This document shows, piece by piece, positions 8,470-17,190 of a DNA stretch of 64,000 nucleotides (position 1 is its first letter; the number at the start of each line of letters is the position of its first letter). The DNA is from Halorussus limi (GTDB lineage: Archaea > Halobacteriota > Halobacteria > Halobacteriales > Haladaptataceae): contig NZ_CP096659.1 of the NCBI RefSeq assembly GCF_023238205.1, positions 1,877,626 to 1,941,625 of the forward strand, written 5' to 3'. A program made the translations under genes and the position numbers. Under the pieces are notes generated by a model. It was not told the DNA's origin, made no database searches, and saw only the letters and a list, made by a program, of their open reading frames with translations.

Positions 8470-9387
8470 TCACTCGTCGGGCGCGTAGTCGCGCACCGAC
8501 TCGAAGTCGCCGTCGGCGATAGCGTCCGCCAGCGCGTCGGTGTCGACGTCGTCGGGGACGAGTTGGGGGTACTTCCGTCGGAAGTAGCCGACCACGTTGT
8601 CCACGTCGCGTCGGAGGAACTCCTCGGCGTTCTCGTGGTCTGTCGGCGTCGCTTGGGGCCAGTCGAAGATGGTGATGCCCTCGGTGTTGACGAAGACGTT
8701 GTACTCGCTCATGTCGGCGTGGACGTAGCCCTCGGCGTAGGCGTCGGCCATCTCCGAGAGGACGAGGTCGAGAATCGGGACCACCTGCTCGTCTTCGAGT
8801 TTCGTCCGGGAGAGTTCCACGCCGTCTATCTTCTCCATCACGATGGCGTGACGGTTGTGGTCCACCGGTCGGGGAACCGTCACGTCGGGGTAGAGCGCTT
8901 CGAGGGCCTCGTACTCGCGCTCGGCGGCTTTCCGGGCGGTGTAGAGCCACGAGACGTGTTCGCGGTCGGACGTGTAATCGCGCTCTTTCATCACCTCTCG
9001 GAAGTTGGTGTACCCCTCGCGGTGGTACTTCAGCGCGAGCGGTTTGTACGACTGGACCTCGTAGACGTCGCTCTCCTTGCCGACGCCGAGGGGCGACCCG
9101 AACCCCTCCACGCTGTCGCGCTCCGCGAAGGTGTGGAGCGCCAGCGCGTCGTACCCCTCGAACTTGAGCCGGTAGCCCTCGTACTGTATCGTCTGGCGCT
9201 CGACGAGTTCGCGGTCGAGACACCGGTCGAGTCGGTAGTCGACCTCCTCGGCGGTCAGCCGCGAGAACTCGGGAATCTTCTCGCGGGCGACCCACTCCGA
9301 GAACCGCATCCCCTGCTCGATGCCCGACAGCAGGTGGAAGTCCTCGGGTTCCAACTCCGTCAGCATGCCCGCGACGTTCTGAACCAT
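8470..9387 (-). CDS. rio2: RIO2 serine/threonine protein kinase
   Basis: 305 residues. An N-terminal winged helix (about 1-85) precedes the RIO kinase domain: the P-loop region GVGKESDVYE (101-110), Lys120, the catalytic loop HADMSEYN (Asp225, Asn230) and the metal-binding DWPQA (Asp242). RIO2 acts in maturation of the small ribosomal subunit. A 28-residue upstream extension is open, but ATG 9387 matches family N-termini (MVQNVAGML) and lies 25-30 bases after the TATA box at 9411-9417. Confidence 0.95.
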   Translation of the reverse strand: MVQNVAGMLTELEPEDFHLLSGIEQGMRFSEWVAREKIPEFSRLTAEEVDYRLDRCLDRELVERQTIQYEGYRLKFEGYDALALHTFAERDSVEGFGSPLGVGKESDVYEVQSYKPLALKYHREGYTNFREVMKERDYTSDREHVSWLYTARKAAEREYEALEALYPDVTVPRPVDHNRHAIVMEKIDGVELSRTKLEDEQVVPILDLVLSEMADAYAEGYVHADMSEYNVFVNTEGITIFDWPQATPTDHENAEEFLRRDVDNVVGYFRRKYPQLVPDDVDTDALADAIADGDFESVRDYAPDE

Positions 9388-9410
9388 CACGGTCACGTAG
9401 TCGCCCGGCG

Positions 9411-9417
9411 GATAAAA
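9411..9417 (-). promoter_or_regulatory. TATA box for rio2
   Basis: TTTTATC on the minus strand is centred about 27 bases before the ATG at 9387, indicating a leaderless mRNA. It decides the start, because it lies inside the longer open frame. Confidence 0.6.
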
Positions 9418-9684
9418 GCCCCGCGCAAGCGAGAGATGATTCTCGAAGTGGGAACCGAAATCGGACCTCACCCCTACGCCATCTCCGGGTATCAGACGAG
9501 AACTGGGCCGGCGCGTCCCAGATGACGTAGCGACTCGCTAGCTCCCCGTCTCGAAGATAATAAACTAAGTACTGATATACTAAATCGCGGTGGCGACGAA
9601 ACTGCCATTTTCGCCGAACCGGACTCGAAATACGTTCCTAGCGGCGGTTTTACTAACGCTGTCGTATACACTCACAGACACGTA

Positions 9685-9692
9685 CATAAATA
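9685..9692 (+). promoter_or_regulatory. TATA box for the solute-binding protein gene
   Basis: CATAAATA lies about 30 bases before the ATG at 9720, giving a very short leader. Confidence 0.5.
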
Positions 9693-9719
9693 GAGCCGAA
9701 CGTATTGAACTAGAGTGCT

Positions 9720-11567
9720 ATGTCTGAACAAGACACGACTCGTCGCTCCTTCTTGAGAGCGACCGGAGGTGCGGCGTCGGCAGTCGCACTCGGGAGCGGA
9801 TTCGTGGGGGCCAGCGCTGCACAAGAGACGACGACCGAAGGGGGTGAACAGGGGACGCAGACCGGGCAAGGGCAGGGCCAGCGGAGCGGCGGAACGCTCA
9901 ATCTCATCAACTCGACGATGAGTACGCTGGACCCCATCAAGGCGACCGACACCGCCTCCGGTGAGGTCATCCAGCAGGTCTTCGACGCTCTGATGAATTA
10001 CCCGAACGGGAACATCGAGGTCCAACCCCTCCTGGCGAAGAGCTACGAGGTCTCCGACGACTTCACGACGTACACCTTCACGATTCGGGAGGGCGCAACG
10101 TTCCACGACGGGTCCCAGGTCACGGCGCAGGACTTCGTCTACTCGTTCGAGCGACTCGCGCAGTCGGACAACTCCCGACGGTCGTACTTCATCCTCCAGT
10201 CCATCGGCGTCAAGCACTCGACCGACGCGGACGGGAACTACCAACCGGACACGCTGGGGGTCACGGCCCAGAACGACCGCACGCTCCGGATACAACTGGA
10301 GGAACCGTTCCACGCCACGCTCGAAATGCTGGCGTACACCTCGTTCGCCGCCGTGCCCGAAGGCATCGTCGGCGACATCAACGGGTACGACGGCGAACTC
10401 AGCTATCAGGAGTTCTCCACGAGCGCGCCCGTCGGGTGCGGTCCCTTCGAGTTCGAGACGTGGGAGTCGAACACCGAGGCGGCGGTAACGCGGTTCGACA
10501 ACTACTACGGGAAGAAGGCCGAGGTGGACCGGGTTCACTGGCGGATAATGTCCGACGCGAACGCTCGGTTCACCTACGCGATGAACAAGAACGCCGACGC
10601 GTTCTCCATCCCGACCCAGTTCTACAACCCCAACGACGTCACCGTGACGACGACCGACAACCGGGGACGGAAGGTGGGGACCTACGGGCCGGTTCGGAAC
10701 GGCGAGACGCTGAACTTCCTCGCGGTTCCGACCATCAACACGTTCTACATCGGGTTCAACACGAATCAGGTCGAGACGGCCGCCAGGAAGGCCGCGGCGT
10801 ACGTGATGAACAAGGAACAACTGGTCGAACAGGTGTTCAAGGGCCGCGGCAGACCGGCCTACCACTTCACGCCGCCGGCCATCTACCCCGGCGGTAACGA
10901 CGCCTATCAGAAGCACGCCCAGGAGGAGTACCCCTACAGCTACCGCCAGACCGACATCGCGCAGGCCCGGCAGGTGATGGAGGAGGCAGGATACGGCCCG
11001 AACAACCGGTACAGCTTCACGTTCACGGTCTACCAGCGGTCGAACACGTGGCCGCAGGTGGGCCAACTCCTGCGGGACAAACTCTCCAGCGCGCACATCG
11101 ACATGACCATCGAGACAGCGCCGTTCTCGACCCTGCTCCAGCGGGGCCGCGAGGGGAACCTGCAGGCGTACTCGCTCGGGTGGGTCATGGACTGGCCCGC
11201 GCCCGACAACTTCCTGCAACTGCTCAACCCGCCGCTGACCGACACCTCCCAGAGCGCGCCCATCTCGTACGTCAACTGGTCGGGAACCGAGGCGTCCCAG
11301 CGGGCGAGGCAGGCGTGGACCACTATCCAGAACAACCCCGCGCCGACCGACAAGGCCGAGCGACTCCGGAATCAGGCGTACATCGAGATGGAGGAGGCCA
11401 ACTGGCAGGACAACGTCTTCCTCAACGTCTACCACGAGACCGACCAGCGGTTCTGGTACGACTACGCCCAGATTCCGAAGTTCGGCGCGGCCGGAACCAG
11501 CCGTCAGATGTTCAACGGAGTGACGCTGAACGAACCGAACGGCGGCGGTGGCGGCGGGTCGAACTGA
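9720..11567 (+). CDS. ABC transporter solute-binding protein, family 5 (peptide/nickel type), Tat-exported
   Basis: 615 residues. Twin-arginine signal RRSFLRATGG near residue 9, then a Gln/Gly-rich linker (about 40-60) and a family-5 (OppA/DppA-like) fold: TLDPIKATDT at the mature start, the VRQG-like EGATFHDG motif, and DFVYSFERL. There is no lipobox cysteine after the signal, unusual for haloarchaeal binding proteins, so anchoring is unclear. The C-terminus is a glycine run. No permease or ATPase gene is adjacent, so this is an orphan binding protein. Ligands of the family include oligopeptides, nickel and glycosides. Confidence 0.88.
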   Translation: MSEQDTTRRSFLRATGGAASAVALGSGFVGASAAQETTTEGGEQGTQTGQGQGQRSGGTLNLINSTMSTLDPIKATDTASGEVIQQVFDALMNYPNGNIEVQPLLAKSYEVSDDFTTYTFTIREGATFHDGSQVTAQDFVYSFERLAQSDNSRRSYFILQSIGVKHSTDADGNYQPDTLGVTAQNDRTLRIQLEEPFHATLEMLAYTSFAAVPEGIVGDINGYDGELSYQEFSTSAPVGCGPFEFETWESNTEAAVTRFDNYYGKKAEVDRVHWRIMSDANARFTYAMNKNADAFSIPTQFYNPNDVTVTTTDNRGRKVGTYGPVRNGETLNFLAVPTINTFYIGFNTNQVETAARKAAAYVMNKEQLVEQVFKGRGRPAYHFTPPAIYPGGNDAYQKHAQEEYPYSYRQTDIAQARQVMEEAGYGPNNRYSFTFTVYQRSNTWPQVGQLLRDKLSSAHIDMTIETAPFSTLLQRGREGNLQAYSLGWVMDWPAPDNFLQLLNPPLTDTSQSAPISYVNWSGTEASQRARQAWTTIQNNPAPTDKAERLRNQAYIEMEEANWQDNVFLNVYHETDQRFWYDYAQIPKFGAAGTSRQMFNGVTLNEPNGGGGGGSN

Positions 11568-11667
11568 GGTTCGGTCGACGTTCGACTCGGTCGGGTCCGC
11601 TCGACCCGGACGAGTCGGTTCGACTCTCGGACCAGAAGCAGTGACGACCCCGCGAGGAGTCGCCTCG

Positions 11668-11781
11668 CTACCGCGCGTCGTCGCGTTCGTCGCCGGACGG
11701 GCCGCCGAACAGTCCGGCGCACACCGCCGCCCACGCTTCGGTCCGCTTCGACCGCTTGTTGCCGAGTCGGGTCAGGTCCAT
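11668..11781 (-). CDS. 37-residue basic protein behind a DtxR-like operator
   Basis: ATG at 11781 opens 37 codons ending at 11668. The product is basic at its N-terminus (LGNKRSKR) and then has a short hydrophobic AWAAVCAGLF segment with one cysteine. I do not recognise it. It is supported by a correctly placed TATA element (11806-11812, about 27 bases before the ATG) and by a perfect 6-4-6 palindrome between them, which would make it a leaderless, repressor-controlled gene. Confidence 0.5.
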   Translation of the reverse strand: MDLTRLGNKRSKRTEAWAAVCAGLFGGPSGDERDDAR

Positions 11782-11787
11782 ATCTAG

Positions 11788-11803
11788 TTTAGGCCACCCT
11801 AAA
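11788..11803 (-). promoter_or_regulatory. Palindromic operator resembling DtxR/Idr/SirR metal-repressor boxes
   Basis: TTTAGG-CCAC-CCTAAA is a perfect inverted repeat with 6-bp arms. Half-sites TTAGG/CCTAA are characteristic of iron- or manganese-dependent DtxR-family repressors. It sits between the TATA element and the start codon of the 37-codon gene, where binding would block transcription. Which metal is involved is inference. Confidence 0.55.
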
Positions 11804-11895
11804 CCACTTAACCCTTCTGCTCGGTTCCCCGGTTCCGCTTGGGACCCGAACGCCGGTTCGCAATCCACTTGGTGCCCTCGCGCGAACGCTCGGGC

Positions 11896-12717
11896 ATGGC
11901 GCTGTCCGACCGGGAGTGGCGAGTGATTCGCGAGGAGTCCCGACGCGGCCCCCTCAACATGGCCTTGGACGAGATAGCCGCGGCGACCGCGGCCGAGGAG
12001 GGAGTTCGGACCGTCCGGGTCTACCAGTGGGACCCCAGCACGCTCTCGCTGGGCTACCGGCAGGACTCCGACACCGTGGCGTGGGACTACTGCGACCGCG
12101 AGGGCATCACCGTCACCCGCAGACCCACCGGCGGCGGCGGTATCTACCACGACCGCCACGGCGACATCTCCTACTCCATCGTCGCGCCCGCCGACGAACT
12201 GCCGGGCGACCTGATGGAGACCTACGAACTGCTCTGCGAACCCGTCTTCGACGCCTTCGAGCGACTCGGCGTCGACGCGCGGTTCACCGACGAGAAACTC
12301 CCCGAAATCCACCAACCGGCCTGCTATCTCCGAGAACTCCACCCGGCCCACGACGTGGTCGCGGGCGACGGTCGGAAAATCAGCGGCAACGCCCAGTACC
12401 GCCGGAAGGACGCGGTCATCCAGCACGGGTCGCTGAAGTTCGACGTCGACGCCGACCGCCACCTCTCGACGTTCGCCGACCCCGACACCACGCCCGAGGA
12501 GTTCCGCGAGCGCGTGACGACGATGGCGGAGCAGACGGGGCAGGCGAGACTGACCCGCGAGGAGGCGGTCGAAGCAGTCGAGGAGGCCCTCCGCGAGTGG
12601 GCCGACGCCGACGAAGGGAGTTGGACCGACGACGAACTGGCGCGCGCCGAGGAGCGCGCGGAAGCGAAGTTCGAGAGCGAGGCGTGGGTTCGGGACCGCG
12701 AAGACCCGACGGAGTGA
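11896..12717 (+). CDS. Lipoate-protein ligase A family protein
   Basis: 273 residues from ATG 11896. The BPL_LplA_LipB fold signature RRPTGGGGIYH (about 76-86) binds the lipoyl/biotinyl moiety, and GRKISGNAQYRR carries the catalytic lysine. It should attach lipoate or octanoate to E2 or GcvH proteins. The chain ends in an acidic C-terminal tail and lacks a large LplA accessory domain. The open frame extends 19 codons upstream, but conserved similarity starts at MALSDREW. The gene diverges from the 37-codon gene. Confidence 0.85.
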   Translation: MALSDREWRVIREESRRGPLNMALDEIAAATAAEEGVRTVRVYQWDPSTLSLGYRQDSDTVAWDYCDREGITVTRRPTGGGGIYHDRHGDISYSIVAPADELPGDLMETYELLCEPVFDAFERLGVDARFTDEKLPEIHQPACYLRELHPAHDVVAGDGRKISGNAQYRRKDAVIQHGSLKFDVDADRHLSTFADPDTTPEEFRERVTTMAEQTGQARLTREEAVEAVEEALREWADADEGSWTDDELARAEERAEAKFESEAWVRDREDPTE

Positions 12718-12775
12718 GTCGCAACCGCTCGGACTCCCACACCGCCGGGCGTCACCGGAACGGGATTTCTCGACG

Positions 12776-13087
12776 CTACGTCGCTCTCGTCCGGTAGTAA
12801 CTCCGCTCGCCGTCCCCGGTGTCGATGATCCTGCGCTCCAGCGCACCGTGGTCCACGAGTCGGTCCAGAATCGAACTCACGGTCGCCACGTCGATGATAC
12901 AGCCGATGAGGTCGCCGTCCTCGGCGTGGGCCACGTTGGCCTCCGACCACCCCGTCTCCATCACTGCCTCGGTTACCTCCCGAACGTTGTACGCCTGCTT
13001 GTCGTGTTCGTGCAGGAACTGGACGATTCGCTCCTCGATGGAGTAGCGCTCGCTCCCTTCCTCGAAGGCGTCGATGCTGATAGGCAC
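12776..13087 (-). CDS. Small winged-helix-like regulator (uncharacterised)
   Basis: 103 residues from a GTG at 13087. The segment SIEERIVQFLHEHDKQAYNVREVTEAV followed by VSSILDRLVDHGALERR and a beta-hairpin (GERSYYRTR) has the layout of a winged helix-turn-helix. A CTTATTGG TATA element at about 13106-13113 lies roughly 25 bases upstream, so the GTG is probably a leaderless start. The family name is unknown to me. Its target could be one of its neighbours but nothing in the sequence shows this. Confidence 0.6.
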   Translation of the reverse strand: MPISIDAFEEGSERYSIEERIVQFLHEHDKQAYNVREVTEAVMETGWSEANVAHAEDGDLIGCIIDVATVSSILDRLVDHGALERRIIDTGDGERSYYRTRAT

Positions 13088-13224
13088 ACCCGGCGTAGGC
13101 CCCGGATTCCAATAAGGGTGTGGCCCGAGAGAACGCCGCGCGGTCGGGCCCCGAATCGCCGACTCCCCGGAACTCCGCCGTCGGTTCCGAAGCGCCTTTC
13201 ACCCCTCCATCCCTGCCCGGATAC

Positions 13225-14055
13225 ATGAGAGTTGGCGCGCACGAATCCATCGCTGGCGGCGTCTACAACGCCGTAGACGAACAGATAGAGGACGGCGGTA
13301 ACTGCGGACAGATATTCACTCACTCCCCGCAGGTGTGGCAGGACCCGAACATCGGCGACGACGAGGCCGAGCAGTTCCGCACGCTGTCGGCCGAGAACGA
13401 CGTGGGACCGTGGGTCATTCACTCGTCGTACCTCGTGAACCTCTGCACGCCGAAGGCGGACCTCCGCGCGAAGTCCGTCGACTCGATGCAGAAGGAGGTC
13501 GACGCGGCGGCCAAACTCGACATTCCGTACGTCAACGTCCACCTCGGCGCGCACACCGGGGCCGGCGTCGACGGCGGCCTCGACAACGCCGCGTCCGCGC
13601 TGGACGAGTTGGACATTCCGGAGGGCGTCACCGTCCTCATCGAGAGCGACGCCGGGTCGGGCACGAAGTTGGGCGGCGACTTCGAGCATCTCGCCGAGGT
13701 GCTGGACCGCTCCGAGCAGGACCTCGACGTGTGCGTCGACACCGCCCACGCCTTCGCCGCGGGCTACGACCTTTCGACCGAGGAGGGTGTCCACGACACC
13801 ATCGCCGAGTTCGACGACGTGGTCGGACTGGAGCATCTAAAGTGCGTCCACCTCAACGACTCGAAACACGAGTGCGGCACGAACAAGGACGAACACGCCC
13901 ACATCGGCGAGGGACTCATCGGCGAGGAGGGCATGCGCGCGTTCATCAACCACCCGGACCTCGAAGACGTGCCTCTCGTCCTCGAAACGCCCCACGAGGA
14001 CGGCAAGGGCTTCGCGTGGAACATCGAGCGCGTGAAGGAACTGCGCGAGGACTGA
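13225..14055 (+). CDS. nfo: Deoxyribonuclease IV (endonuclease IV family AP endonuclease)
   Basis: 276 residues, typical for the family. Zinc-ligand motifs of the TIM-barrel are visible: [45 protein letters not shown] and LETPHEDG. The enzyme cleaves DNA 5' to abasic sites in base-excision repair and needs a trinuclear zinc centre. ATG 13225 is chosen because it matches MRVGAHESI-type N-termini; the 35 codons upstream are spurious. Confidence 0.95.
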   Translation: MRVGAHESIAGGVYNAVDEQIEDGGNCGQIFTHSPQVWQDPNIGDDEAEQFRTLSAENDVGPWVIHSSYLVNLCTPKADLRAKSVDSMQKEVDAAAKLDIPYVNVHLGAHTGAGVDGGLDNAASALDELDIPEGVTVLIESDAGSGTKLGGDFEHLAEVLDRSEQDLDVCVDTAHAFAAGYDLSTEEGVHDTIAEFDDVVGLEHLKCVHLNDSKHECGTNKDEHAHIGEGLIGEEGMRAFINHPDLEDVPLVLETPHEDGKGFAWNIERVKELRED

Positions 14056-14209
14056 ACGGTCGCTCGGCCTCGTACGCCGGTCGGTCGGAACGCGGTTTCT
14101 TCGAGGAACTGCGATGTCAGTATGTACGGATACGAGGCCACTACGCCCTGTTTTCGAGCGTTACAGCTCACGAGACCAGCCGCTGAATGACAACTACTAA
14201 GTAATTTAT

Positions 14210-14228
14210 CATACCTGTCATAGGTATG
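14210..14228 (+). promoter_or_regulatory. Inverted repeat overlapping the CPBP protease start codon
   Basis: CATACCT-GTCAT-AGGTATG is a perfect 7-bp inverted repeat. Its right arm contains the ATG at 14226, and a TATA element (TAATTTAT, 14202-14209) adjoins its left arm. A bound dimer would cover the transcription and translation start. Confidence 0.5.
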
Positions 14229-15008
14229 GAACTGTCGGATCACGAGCAAAGCGACGCAGTCGCAGCGGACCCCAAGTCTCCGAGCGGAGCGCGATGGAAA
14301 CGTGGACTAGTTGCCGTGGGCCTGACGGTAGTCGCCGTCGTGGTGAACGGCATCTTCACGCTGCCCGCACTCTTCTGGTTGACCGGTATCGAGCGGACCC
14401 TCGGAGTGACGGTTCTCGGCGAGGTGGCGTTCGCCGTCGTCGGTGCGGGATTTCTGACGTTGACCGGGCGGGGACTGGACTTCCTCGACCTCTCCGTTCC
14501 CGATTCCCGAACGCTCGCGAAGTACGTCCTCGGCGCGACCGCGGCGTTGTTCGCGCTACGGTCGGCTGTCGTCGGGGTGGCGTCACTGGCGGGCGTCCCC
14601 CTCGCTCCCCCGAGCATCCTGCAATCGTCGGTCGATACGCAGTCGCTCCTGTTGGCGATGATTCCGCTCTCCGTCCTCGTAATCGGTCCCTCCGAGGAGT
14701 TGTTGTTCCGAGGCGTCGTCCAGCGATACCTCGCCGGGGCGTTCTCTGTCCGCGGTGCGGTCTTCGGCGCGGGCGTCCTCTTCGCCGCGATTCATCTGCC
14801 GACGCTGGTGGTCGTGCCGTCCGCACTCGGTATCGCGGTTACCCTCTTCGTCATCCTCCTCGTCGGTCTCGCCTTCGGATGGCTGTACGCGTCCACCGAT
14901 TCGCTCCCCGTCGCGATGGCCGTTCACGGCCTCTACAACGCCTCTATTTTCGCATCGGCGTACCTCCTGATCGAGTTCGACGTCATCGCCGCGGGCGTCT
15001 CGTGGTGA
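14226..15008 (+). CDS. CPBP-family intramembrane glutamic endopeptidase (Rce1-like)
   Basis: 260 residues with about eight membrane segments. Family motifs: PSEELLFRGVVQ (catalytic Glu157/Glu158, Arg162), AAIHLPT (His190) and MAVHGLYNAS. These form the active site of ABI/CPBP (CAAX-type) proteases. Haloarchaeal members often process bacteriocin-like or membrane substrates, but no precursor peptide gene is visible nearby. The gene has its own promoter with an operator-like repeat across the start. Confidence 0.88.
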   Translation: MELSDHEQSDAVAADPKSPSGARWKRGLVAVGLTVVAVVVNGIFTLPALFWLTGIERTLGVTVLGEVAFAVVGAGFLTLTGRGLDFLDLSVPDSRTLAKYVLGATAALFALRSAVVGVASLAGVPLAPPSILQSSVDTQSLLLAMIPLSVLVIGPSEELLFRGVVQRYLAGAFSVRGAVFGAGVLFAAIHLPTLVVVPSALGIAVTLFVILLVGLAFGWLYASTDSLPVAMAVHGLYNASIFASAYLLIEFDVIAAGVSW

Positions 15009-15091
15009 GGGCGTCCTCCTCGAACGAGGAGCGTAGCCTTCGGGAAGGGGTTAACGCGTGCGGTGAACCGGCGAGGGCGCTCGTCGCTCCG

Positions 15092-15433
15092 CTACCTGAA
15101 GAAGAACGTCAGGAGCCACAGGCTCGCCATCCCGGCGACGAGCGTCGCCAGAACGTCCTCGGTCCGCCACGCCACCAGCGCCGCGAGCGCGCCCGCCAGC
15201 AGTCGCGGGTTCGCGGACGAGAGCGCGACCGACCCGTCTACGACGACAAGTTGGGGCGCGACCAGCGCCGCCAGCACCGCCGCGGGGACGAATCGGAGCG
15301 CGCGCTCGACCACCGCCGGCACGTCGTCGAGGAGGCCGAACAGACCGATGAACGAGAACCGGATGAGGAAGGTCCCGACGCCCGCCGCGAGGATGACCAG
15401 CCACAGCGTCACCGACCCGTAGTCGGTCGCCAT
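15092..15433 (-). CDS. azlD: AzlD-family branched-chain amino acid exporter small subunit
   Basis: 113 residues with about four hydrophobic helices and the FLIRFSFIGL motif near the N-terminus typical of AzlD. It pairs with the large subunit AzlC to export branched-chain amino acids or azaleucine. Its ATG directly follows the azlC stop codon with no gap, so the two are translated from one mRNA. Confidence 0.88.
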   Translation of the reverse strand: MATDYGSVTLWLVILAAGVGTFLIRFSFIGLFGLLDDVPAVVERALRFVPAAVLAALVAPQLVVVDGSVALSSANPRLLAGALAALVAWRTEDVLATLVAGMASLWLLTFFFR

Positions 15434-16114
15434 CTACGCCACCTCCTCGGCCAGTAGTCCGGCCGCGATGCCGACGACGGCGGCGGTTATCAGTCCCAGA
15501 TTGAACGGGAGTCCGTTGGCGGCGACCCCGACCGACCCCCCGACGAGCGCGGCGATACCGGTCGCGCGGTCGGTGACCGCCGGGACCAGCACCGCGAGGA
15601 ACACCAGCGGGACCGCGAACTCCAGTCGCCAACTGTCGGGGACGCTCGCGCCGAGGACGATGCCGACGACCGTGGCGAGTTGCCACGTCACCCAGAGCGC
15701 GCTCGCGACGCCGAGGTAGTACCACCGCCGGGAGACGTCCTCGTCGTTCTCGAACCGCAACAGCGACACCGCGTAGGCTTGGTCGGTGAGCAGGTACGCC
15801 AGCGCGCCCTTCCACCGGGCCGACTCGCGCTGGAAGTACGGCGCGATGGAGGCGCTGTACATCATCATCCGGAGGTTGATGACGAGGACGGTGAACACGA
15901 CCACGACGGCCGGCGCGTTCCGGCCGACGAGTTCGGCCGCCGCGAGTTGCGAGGCCCCGGCGAAGATGACGACCGACATCGCGACAGCCTCGACCGCTGG
16001 GATGCCCGCGTTGACCGCGGCCACGCCCGCCACCATTCCGAACGGAACGATACCGAGGAGAATCGGGAGGGCGACGCGAACGCCCGAACGGAAATCTGCA
16101 CGTGGAGATGTCAC
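15434..16114 (-). CDS. azlC: AzlC-family branched-chain amino acid exporter large subunit
   Basis: 226 residues, several hydrophobic helices. The family signatures PFGMVAGVAAV and FAGASQLAAAELV, and the NLRMMMYSASIAP motif, identify AzlC. It is the first gene of the azlCD pair. No Lrp-type regulator gene is adjacent. Confidence 0.9.
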   Translation of the reverse strand: MTSPRADFRSGVRVALPILLGIVPFGMVAGVAAVNAGIPAVEAVAMSVVIFAGASQLAAAELVGRNAPAVVVVFTVLVINLRMMMYSASIAPYFQRESARWKGALAYLLTDQAYAVSLLRFENDEDVSRRWYYLGVASALWVTWQLATVVGIVLGASVPDSWRLEFAVPLVFLAVLVPAVTDRATGIAALVGGSVGVAANGLPFNLGLITAAVVGIAAGLLAEEVA

Positions 16115-16183
16115 TGTCCGTTCGTAGGCGCACCGAGGGGTATCATCCTTGTTTTTCCGGCGAGGCGTTCGGACCGAACCTCC

Positions 16184-16252
16184 CCGGCGAAGCGCAGACC
16201 GAACGCCCGGCGAAGCGTAGACCGAACGCCCGGCGAAGCGCAGACCGAATGC
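16184..16252. repeat. Three tandem 23-bp repeats
   Basis: The unit CCGGCGAAGCGCAGACCGAA plus CGC is repeated at 16184, 16207 and 16230 with one or two substitutions, in the gap between azlC and the methyltransferase gene. A diverged fourth partial copy lies near 16157. It is a simple array without spacers. Confidence 0.8.
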
Positions 16253-16335
16253 CCCCGGCGGACTCGCCCGGCGACTCGCTCGCCGGGACCGCCCCGCTTT
16301 TCACCGACCGCCTCCAAACCCGACCAGAATCAGCC

Positions 16336-17136
16336 GTGCGACAGTTCTCCGCCGACTACCTCCGAGATACGCGCCGCGGGATGTGGGACGACCGCGAGGC
16401 GCTGGCCGACCTGCGACTCGACTCCAGAGAGCGCGTCCTCGACGCGGGATGCGGCACGGGCGAACTCTCCCGCGTCCTCGCCGAGGAGACGCCGGGCGAG
16501 GTAATCGGGGCGGACGCCGACCCCGACCTCCTCGCGGTGGCGCGCGAGCAGGCCGGCGTCGAGACGGTCGCCGGCGACGCCCTCCGCCTGCCCTTCCCCG
16601 ACGACTGCTTCGACCTCGTGGTCTGTCAGGCCCTGCTCATCAACCTCCCCGACCCTGCCGCCGCGGTCCGGGAGTTCCGACGGGTCTCCTCGGACCTCGT
16701 GGCCGCGGTCGAACCCGACAACGCCGCGGTGGCGGTCGAGTCCACCGTCGAGACCGAGAGCGACCTCGCGGCCCGCGCGCGCCGGGCCTACCTCGACGGC
16801 GTCGAGACCGACGTGACGCTGGGCGGGTCGGGCACCCGCGAGGCGTTCGCCGCGGCCGGACTCTCGGACGCCGCGACTCGCCGCCACGTCCACGCCCGGA
16901 CGGTCGAACCGCCCTACGCCGAACGCGACCTGCGCGCGGCCCGCCGGAAGGCCAGCGGCGAGGGACTGGCCGACGACCGGGCGACCCTGCTGGCGGGCGA
17001 CCTCTCGGCCGCCGAGTACGACGACCTCCGGACCGACTGGCGCGAGATGGGCCGGGCCGTCGTCGAGCAGATGAGCGCGGGCGAGTACCGCCGGGCCGAG
17101 GTCGTCCCCTTCTACGTGACCGTCGGGTCGGTCTGA
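16336..17136 (+). CDS. Class I SAM-dependent methyltransferase (UbiE/Methyltransf_11 type)
   Basis: 266 residues from GTG 16336. SAM motif I is VLDAGCGTGELSRVL (about 35-49), the strand-2 acidic residue is in GADADPD, and FDLVVCQALLINLPDP is motif IV. The open frame extends 78 codons further upstream but that part runs through the 23-bp tandem repeats and is not conserved-looking, so the GTG is preferred. Substrate unknown. Confidence 0.8.
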   Translation: MRQFSADYLRDTRRGMWDDREALADLRLDSRERVLDAGCGTGELSRVLAEETPGEVIGADADPDLLAVAREQAGVETVAGDALRLPFPDDCFDLVVCQALLINLPDPAAAVREFRRVSSDLVAAVEPDNAAVAVESTVETESDLAARARRAYLDGVETDVTLGGSGTREAFAAAGLSDAATRRHVHARTVEPPYAERDLRAARRKASGEGLADDRATLLAGDLSAAEYDDLRTDWREMGRAVVEQMSAGEYRRAEVVPFYVTVGSV

Positions 17137-17190
17137 AGGTCGGTCCGCCGTGCCAACCTCTTTGGTCTCTCTCGCCGACGTTCGAACGCC

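Larger units (their letters stand above)
9388..9719. other. Intergenic region between divergent rio2 and binding-protein genes
   Basis: 332 bases. The left part holds the rio2 TATA box. The right part, from about 9550, is AT-rich and contains ACTAAGTACTGATATACTAA near 9564 and CATAAATA at 9685-9692, the latter placed about 30 bases before the 9720 start. No small gene is convincing. Confidence 0.5.

Noticed and set aside
9672-11435. 587-codon open frame antisense to the solute-binding protein
   Set aside because: No domain and no promoter; a shadow of the binding-protein gene.
16184-16252. Tandem repeats considered as a CRISPR array
   Set aside because: Units follow each other without unique spacers and no cas gene is present. 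The same applies to the 16-bp repeats at 59568-59631.
16102-16335. N-terminal extension of the second methyltransferase
   Set aside because: It would translate the 23-bp tandem repeats and gives a composition unlike the rest. The GTG at 16336 matches family N-termini.
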